Shown one piece after another: positions 58,640-64,000 of a DNA stretch of 64,000 nucleotides. The stretch is from Gnetum montanum. Lineage: Eukaryota; Streptophyta; Gnetopsida; Gnetales; Gnetaceae. The position numbers and the translations under genes are program-made. Where the stretch lies: positions 72,826 through 136,825 of the forward strand of contig MNCI01003654.1 in assembly GCA_015680685.1 (NCBI GenBank). The letters run 5' to 3'. The notes below the pieces were generated by a model that had not been told where the DNA came from, did not search any database, and was given only the letters and a program-made list of their open reading frames with translations. How positions within the stretch are numbered: the first letter of the stretch is position 1; every line of letters starts with the position of its first letter.

Positions 58640-59880
58640 AGGAGTGGTATGCTAGCATTTAAACTTACCTATAGCATGGAAAACCCCTAGGTGGATTGAC
58701 ATTTGCCTAGAGAGATGCAATCTATAAGTGTACTCGACAATACGTGCTCATGGGAAATGATGCCCTGTGTCGACGTTCCTATGACGGGATATTGCTGGCA
58801 TGCGTGGGTGGTGAGCAAGCGTAAAAGGTAGTTAATGAAGTGCATGAGGGGCTGTGCGATGGACAGCACCCAGGGCTATGGCTGCAAAAATTAGATGCCT
58901 AGGGTACTACTAGCCCCACATGGAATGTGACTACCTGTCGAAAGTCAAGACGTGCAACATGTGCCAAAGATACACAAATCTCATACACGTAGCACCTGCA
59001 GACCTGCACCCAACGCAAATCACGTGGCCCTTCCAACAATGGGGATTAGACCTCATAGGGCCTATCATGCCTAAATCCTTTGTAGGGCATAGTTTCATTA
59101 TCACCGTCACTGAGTACTTTACTATGTTGGTGGAAGCCATTCCCCTGAGGAAGACAACATCTCAACAAATCTGCCATGTCATCTTGGACAACATCGTAAC
59201 TAGATTCGGGCTTCCAATAACTATTGTGACCGACAATGGGCCACAATTTAGCAGTACAAAAACCCGAACCTTCTGCAATAATTTAGGCATTAAACAATCA
59301 TTCTCCTCCCCTTATTATTTGTAGGCGAATGGGCAGGCAGAGGCTACAAATAAGTCCATCATCAACTTGTTGAAGCGGATGCTTAACAACAGCAAGAGGT
59401 GGTGGCACGAGCAGATCCTCTACATTTTGTGGGCCTACCGGACGACGTGTAGGACCGTGATAAGTAAGACTCCCTATAGCCTTGTTTACAGATCTGAAGC
59501 TGTGTTGCCTCTTGAGTTGTAGGTACGATCACTCTGGATGATCCTATCTGACATCGTGAGCGAAGCCTAGAACAATGAGTTGCAGATCATCGACCTCGAC
59601 TCAATAGAGGAGGAGCACATGTAGACGCTGAGATGCATCAAGCACTACTAGAGCAAGCAACAGTAGAAGCACGTTGCAGACCCACATTGAGGGCTAGTGC
59701 AGAAGGAAGACCTCGTCCTCAAGGCCGTTCGTAAGCACATGAGCAAATCTCAGCCAACTGGGAAGGTTCTTATGTGGTCACTAAAGCCTTTGGGAATGGA
59801 ACCTTCAAACTGGTGAACATGGATGGCAATGAGTTCGCCAACCTGGTGAATCACTCGTACCTCAAGTCGTACTACGTTTG
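58640..59880 (+). pseudogene. Tat element integrase
   Basis: The zinc-binding half has 'HEGLCDGQH' (58,842) and 'KTCNMCQR' (58,948, frame changes between). The core has Asp in 'WGLDLIGPI' (59,044), Asp in 'VTDNGPQF' (59,226) and Glu in 'NGQAEATN' (59,328; a TAG precedes it). After 59,330 the frame has several TAG stops; a C-terminal part continues to a TGA near 59,880 without a chromodomain. All three catalytic acids are still present. Confidence 0.8.
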
Positions 59881-59899
59881 AGGCACAACAGTATCCACC

Positions 59900-60115
59900 A
59901 CCATCCGTTATGATGATAAACTAGCAACGACATCGAGCAGTGTCTGTAATGATGTTAAACTAGCGGCATCGAGCATCGTCCGCCATGACGTAAAATTGGC
60001 ACGGACCGTTTGCTATGATGATAAACTAGCATGTACGATCTGTTGGGACCTTAAACCAGCATAGCAGTCTACTGAGACCTTAAACTAGCACATGGTCTAC
60101 CAAGACCTTAAACTG
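59900..60115 (+). repeat. Tandem array of the TTAAACTAGC motif
   Basis: 'taaactagc' or a close variant recurs at about 59,917, 59,955, 59,990, 60,021, 60,051, 60,070 and 60,108, each preceded by 'gatga', 'gacct' or 'gacgt'. The same motif occurs at 51.1 and 55.5-56.3 kb. Confidence 0.75.
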
Positions 60116-61118
60116 GGTTCATGTCACATCCCTAGCATGCATCTATGTCTAGTACGCATAAGACGAGCATGCACGGTGCTGACATGTGGGTGGGACATCA
60201 CAGTTCCGGAACACAGTTCACGATGCAATGAGAATGTGGTCTAGGACACACGTGACTTCGTCACCCTTGGCATCATGCTGACCCTCTGGAGATTTCATAT
60301 GGCATTATACTGGCTCTCTGAACCTACCGTCGCCATGGCCCATCGCCCTGACGGTAGTTCCTTGGCTAGTTCCCGTAGTTGGAGTTCCAGCAGTATTATG
60401 GCCCAGCCACAAGATTTTTACTCTCCAGCCCCCTACCAACACCTCAGCTCACATGACATTTAGTTATGTGGTAGCTAATCCCATAGCTGAACTGAGAATG
60501 CATGTCCTTGGTAGGGATTTCAGTGCATCCGTACTTGCAACAACTCCCAGCGCCTTCGAGGCTAGCTTCTCCATGTCAGTGCTGCCAAGGCTGCTATTGG
60601 CCTTCTTACTTTGGACATTGCATGCCAGCGACAATGCCCAACAGCTTCAACAACACCAGCAACCAACAAAACCTTTGCCCCTATGGGCACGACTTGCGAC
60701 AATAGCAAATGTTACAGTGTCGCAAAGCGAGTGCCTCAACTAGCTTAGCTAGTTCAGAGTGCAAATTCCATGACGTGTGTAACACAACTCACTGTATGGA
60801 AAGCATTTGTAGGTAGGTCAAAACCCTTCATGGATGTAACGTAACTCATCCTGCGAAGGAAACACCCGTCCTACGAGAGGTTGAAGAATAGTGCCAGCCA
60901 AAGATGAAAATGCGAACAAGTCCCTCATGAGCACTCCGACGAGGGACTCTGCTAAACATCATCTTTGCTCTCTGCCTTAACCTCTGCAAAACCAATGTAA
61001 CAATCTCAAGTGTGACCAAGTGACGTCTCGACACTCATTGAGTGACAATCTTAGCATTTTGCTTGCTGCGGTGTTTCGTATTCTTTGTTAATGTCTATCG
61101 AGCCCGTTCTTTAGACAT
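60116..61118 (+). other. 3' non-coding interior of the Tat element
   Basis: Frames such as 60,453-60,743 are open but lack recognisable domains and probably are chance. Confidence 0.45.
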
Positions 61119-61135
61119 CAATAAAGAGGGGCCAA
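61119..61135 (+). promoter_or_regulatory. Polypurine tract of the Tat element
   Basis: 'caataaagaggggccaa' directly precedes the 3' LTR start TGAAAC. Purine-rich, as needed to prime plus-strand DNA synthesis. Confidence 0.7.
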
Positions 61136-62715
61136 TGAAACACCCTAAAAATTCAAAGTCATTTTTGCTTCACCAGGCCTTGCAATTCGCATAGCATCAT
61201 GGTAGTTCTTCGGGAGGAGAATGCTCTGAATTTAGGTTGGCCAGTTCGGCAAATTTTCTACTTTAGGCCTAAACAGGCTCTATGGGTCATCCTGCCTGTC
61301 CACCTAAGTAGCCTGCCCAACCGACAGCCTAATCAAAAACAATGCATGGAGTTGGTAGTAGCATGTTGGATGCACGAAATAGTTCAGCAAGTTTTCTAAG
61401 TCATGAAGTCTACTACGGTACTTGACGCCTCACTATGTAGCGTAGCAAGCTTTAGAAGATGATTGCAGAACGAAGTGCGATGCTATGCTACGCTATGTGA
61501 CGTAGCATAGCATGACAATAGCTTCACAGCCAGTCCCCTCACCCAATTTCAAGTCCTTCAACAATGTCCCTTTCCATTAGGAAGTGATTGACCCTGTCTG
61601 CTGCTATGCTATGCTGAGCTATATGGCACAGCGAGGTGTAGCAATCCTGTGGAAGAGACAGAAGGTAGCTCAAAGGGTAGAATCAGCAAAGTTCGCAAGT
61701 CTTGCATCGCAGGAAGTAAAGTTTGCAAATCAGAAAAGCTTTCGTGACTAAGGCCAATCGCTACACTACGTAGTGTAACAAGCATGCAACATACATGTAG
61801 TGGAACATGCAACAAGGTGCTATGCTACGCTAAGAATGCTACACTACAAAGCACAACAAAGCATGCAGGTGGTTGTGCGACATCAATGCACTTCACCTAA
61901 TTGGACCATTGGCACATGTCTCCAGATGTTGATGGTGCAATTATAGCATGGCAGGCTCACAGTTACGGTATAATAGGCTCGCATTACAACGGTCATGCAG
62001 GTCCAACAGTCATACATGGCACGTGCGGTGCTAGCAAGTCAATGTGGGCCTAGGGCACGTGGCATCCAAATCGTCCCCTTTGCATGCCCTTTAGCCCTAT
62101 AAATACCTCAATGAGCAATGCTCAAAGGGTTGGACTATCTCTGGAGGTTTAAAAAAGCAAGCATTTTAACATTGAGCACTGAGCATTGTAAGCTTTTTGT
62201 TTGACACTGCAAACAGTTAGCATCTTTAGTTGGCATTTTGTTCTATCTCCCTTTCTACCACCTTGGTAGAATCCCTGCATTATTAGCACCCAAGGCCACA
62301 CCCAAGTGCACATCTTGTTTTGCTCTACATGTCTTAGTTACTCTCAGGATCTTTGCATTCCACCACGTTGTGCAACCGACTATATCCACCTTGACAAAGT
62401 GAGCTTGTAGCTTCGGAGCGGTGCATTTTTCTAACTGCATTTTACCTTGTTTCCCGCTTATTGTTGTGTTTTGCACTACTTTTTCTGCTTTATTTACTTC
62501 CAAGCATTACTTCACATTTTCATTTCTGTTTCCAAATTATATGTTGCAAAAGGCTATATAGACGCTGATTAAGTCCTTGTCTGATCGACCAAACCATTTA
62601 GGATACCCCGTATTCGCTCACACCTAGCACGACCCTCCCATGGGTATGGGGTCGAGACTATCGCACCTGTCGACCCCTCGGTGTTTTCCAGCTGCCAACG
62701 TTTTCAGTCGCTACA
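61136..62715 (+). repeat. 3' LTR of the Tat element
   Basis: 1,580 bp, collinear with the 5' LTR; TATAAATA at 62,098-62,105. Shorter mainly in the GCTAC repeat region near 61,760-61,860. Confidence 0.9.
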
Positions 62716-63730
62716 TGCAGGGCATAAAATGATACTCAAACTAATGATGACAAGGTACTTTTGACCTACCTTATCTAGAGATGCCCACACTTCCACACAA
62801 TCTTGTGAGTGATGCTAAAGAGATGGAGGAGTTATGGTTAGGTACAAAGGATCACAACACTGGATACAACCACTTGAACCTTTTGACATATGGGTAATTA
62901 ATTTCATGGGGCCTAGAACACTAATTTCAAATGAAAGAGGATACATAATTGTGACTGTGAATTACTATATGAAGTGTGTAGAGGCAGCAATAGTTAAAGA
63001 CTATACAACAAAGATAGCCATCAAATTTTTTCAACATGTGGTGAATAGATTTGGAGTACCAAGAATGCTCATAGTAGATAACTAAACTCACATCATTGGT
63101 GCTACATTTAAAAAGCTCATGTAACAACTTGGGATGAACCATAAGCTAACAACACCATATCATCCCCAAGCAAATGACCAAGTCAAAGCTACTAACTAGG
63201 AAATTACTAGGATACTGACTATGATGATTAGTAGGTTTAGAAAGGATTGGAGCACTAAATTGAATGATGTTCTATGGACCTATAGCACATCTTGGAAACT
63301 CCCTATAGGATACTCACCATATGAGTTAGTTTATGGCAAGTTGCCAAAACTCCTAATCTAGGTAGAGCTCCACACTACTGTCAGTGAACTTGATCTAAGC
63401 TTAGCACAAAAAGAATGTGTCATGAATCCAAATATTTTAGATGAGAACAAGTTTGTAGCACTCATGAGCAATGAAGTTCACAAACATTACTCCAAACTTA
63501 GGCACGATACAAGGATAAGGCAAGTAACTATACAACTAGGTGATAAGGTCCTTTACTATAATCCTAATCATTTACCTTAAAAAGCTAAATTTCAAACACT
63601 TTGGGAGGGACTATACATTGTTCAAGCCATTTATTCATCTGGTGCCTTATATATCTACCACCCATCTAGTCCACATAAGCTCATTCTTGTCAATATCTAA
63701 CAAGTCAAATTCTATTACAAATATTCCAAG
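62716..63730 (+). pseudogene. Outer element integrase, remainder
   Basis: The zinc-binding domain resumes, then the core: 'WVINFMGP' at about 62,891 (Asn where the family has the first catalytic Asp), 'MLIVDN' at about 63,067 (second Asp kept) and 'NDQVKATN' at about 63,174 (Lys where the Glu should be). 'GYSPYELVYGKLP' at about 63,310 is the conserved C-terminal part of the core. The C-terminal domain ('QLGDKVLYYNPNHLP', then 'LWEGLYIVQAIY') has no chromodomain. Two of three catalytic residues are lost, each explicable by G-to-A, and several stops are present. Confidence 0.8.
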
Positions 63731-64000
63731 GAATCTACTTAATCTATCCAATTGTCTTTTACCTATTCTATCTTCCGTTTAACTCATCTTAATGATAGTC
63801 ATGGGGGTGTTAATTTGGAACCATAGGCAATTTATTGAGTTTTTCATTTTCTTGCATCATTCACATTTTTTGATGTTTTCTCATTCTTTTATACTTTTTC
63901 ATTTCTTAAATTTTTGACATATTTTTTTCTAATTCTTACTATCTTTTTCATACTTTTTTTTCATGTCCTTTGTAAATAATTTTGATTGTTAATAAAACAC
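63731..64000 (+). mobile_element. Post-integrase region of the outer element (cut by window end)
   Basis: T-rich non-coding DNA matching 7,790-8,030. 'tagtcatgggggt' at about 63,797 equals the polypurine-like motif before LTR A4, but no LTR follows it here. Confidence 0.6.

Larger units (their letters stand above)
44484..62715 (+). mobile_element. Complete Tat-lineage Ty3/gypsy retrotransposon with antisense gene, 18.2 kb
   Basis: LTRs at 44,484-46,110 and 61,136-62,715 start TGAAACACCC and end TCGCTACA. The flanking 5-mers are TGTAG and TGCAG. Interior order on +: repeat leader, gag, protease, [antisense gene on -], RT-RNase H, second RNase H, integrase, non-coding 3' region, polypurine tract. 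The second RNase H identifies the Tat lineage. LTR divergence looks like about 10% by eye over the first 280 bp, mostly transitions. All protein regions have stops; the copy is dead but structurally complete. Confidence 0.9.
35462..64000 (+). mobile_element. Outer Ty3/gypsy (Athila-like) retrotransposon, 5' end to window edge
   Basis: Order: 5' LTR (35,462-36,340), tRNA-Asp primer-binding site, gag, protease, RT, RNase H, integrase, and the start of the post-integrase region at the window edge. The 3' LTR lies outside. The lineage is inferred from the tRNA-Asp site, the absence of a chromodomain and the shape of pol. It is interrupted by an LTR-B element (40,868-43,762) and by a complete Tat element (44,484-62,715), leaving about 7.4 kb of its own sequence in view. 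Many stops and frameshifts; inactive. Confidence 0.8.

Noticed and set aside
60453-60743. 96-codon frame after integrase as an envelope-like gene
   Set aside because: No signal peptide or transmembrane pattern strong enough, and overlapping frames are equally open.

Overview
The window looks like nuclear DNA of a seed plant. One ordinary intron-containing nuclear gene sits among old, nested retrotransposons of plant type: Ty3/gypsy of the Athila/Tat branch, L1-like LINE remnants and tRNA-related SINEs. A gymnosperm is my guess, because the retroelements are long, old and full of transitions, but the sequence does not prove it. There are no bacterial-style operons, rRNA genes or CRISPR arrays.

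The only gene that looks functional is the mitochondrial glycine cleavage system H protein (25,796-32,018, + strand, four exons, 168 residues). It has an intact start, GT-AG introns, the lipoyl-lysine motif and the normal C-terminus. Its large introns hold SINE relics.

Left part, 1-25 kb: a patchwork of relics. LTR family A (TGATGA...TCATCA, about 0.82-0.88 kb, plus one less certain copy) occurs at 1,712, 8,716, about 12,176 and 17,346, with a truncated inverted copy at 18,227. The 8,716 copy is a solo LTR whose unoccupied target survives as a paralogue near position 635. A second LTR family (B, TGTTGGC...GCCAACA) has a relic at about 5,550-6,934. A methylesterase (SABP2-like) pseudogene lies at about 4,122-4,585. 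A degenerate sense-strand accessory reading frame of about 900 codons lies at 14,280-17,010, just upstream of a polypurine tract and LTR. A broken gag-like region lies on the minus strand at 21.76-23.0 kb. SINEs with C-rich tails cluster at 20.6 and 23.6-24.2 kb, and one of them ends in a 38-base C run.

Right part, 35.4-64 kb: a nested stack. The outer element is Athila-like. Its 5' LTR is 35,462-36,340, its primer-binding site matches tRNA-Asp, and gag, protease, RT, RNase H and integrase follow; its 3' end lies beyond the window. Two insertions interrupt it. An LTR-B element of 2,895 bp (40,868-43,762, target duplication TAATC) splits RNase H. An 18.2-kb Tat-lineage element (44,484-62,715, target duplication TGTAG/TGCAG) splits the integrase zinc-binding domain.

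The Tat element is the most interesting object. It has two LTRs of about 1.6 kb rich in GCTAC palindromes, a leader with an alternating 120/122-bp tandem repeat, gag, protease, RT plus RNase H, a second archaeal-type RNase H, and integrase. Between protease and RT it carries a roughly 3.8-kb antisense gene with six reconstructable exons (minus strand, 55,212-51,427) encoding about 985 residues. Nearly all its internal stops are explained by single C-to-T or G-to-A changes. Two single N bases (24,019 and 55,898) mark probable assembly joins; the second sits exactly between two near-identical 224-bp copies.

Coordinates were counted by eye, so boundaries may be off by a base or two, and regions marked 'about' are approximate.
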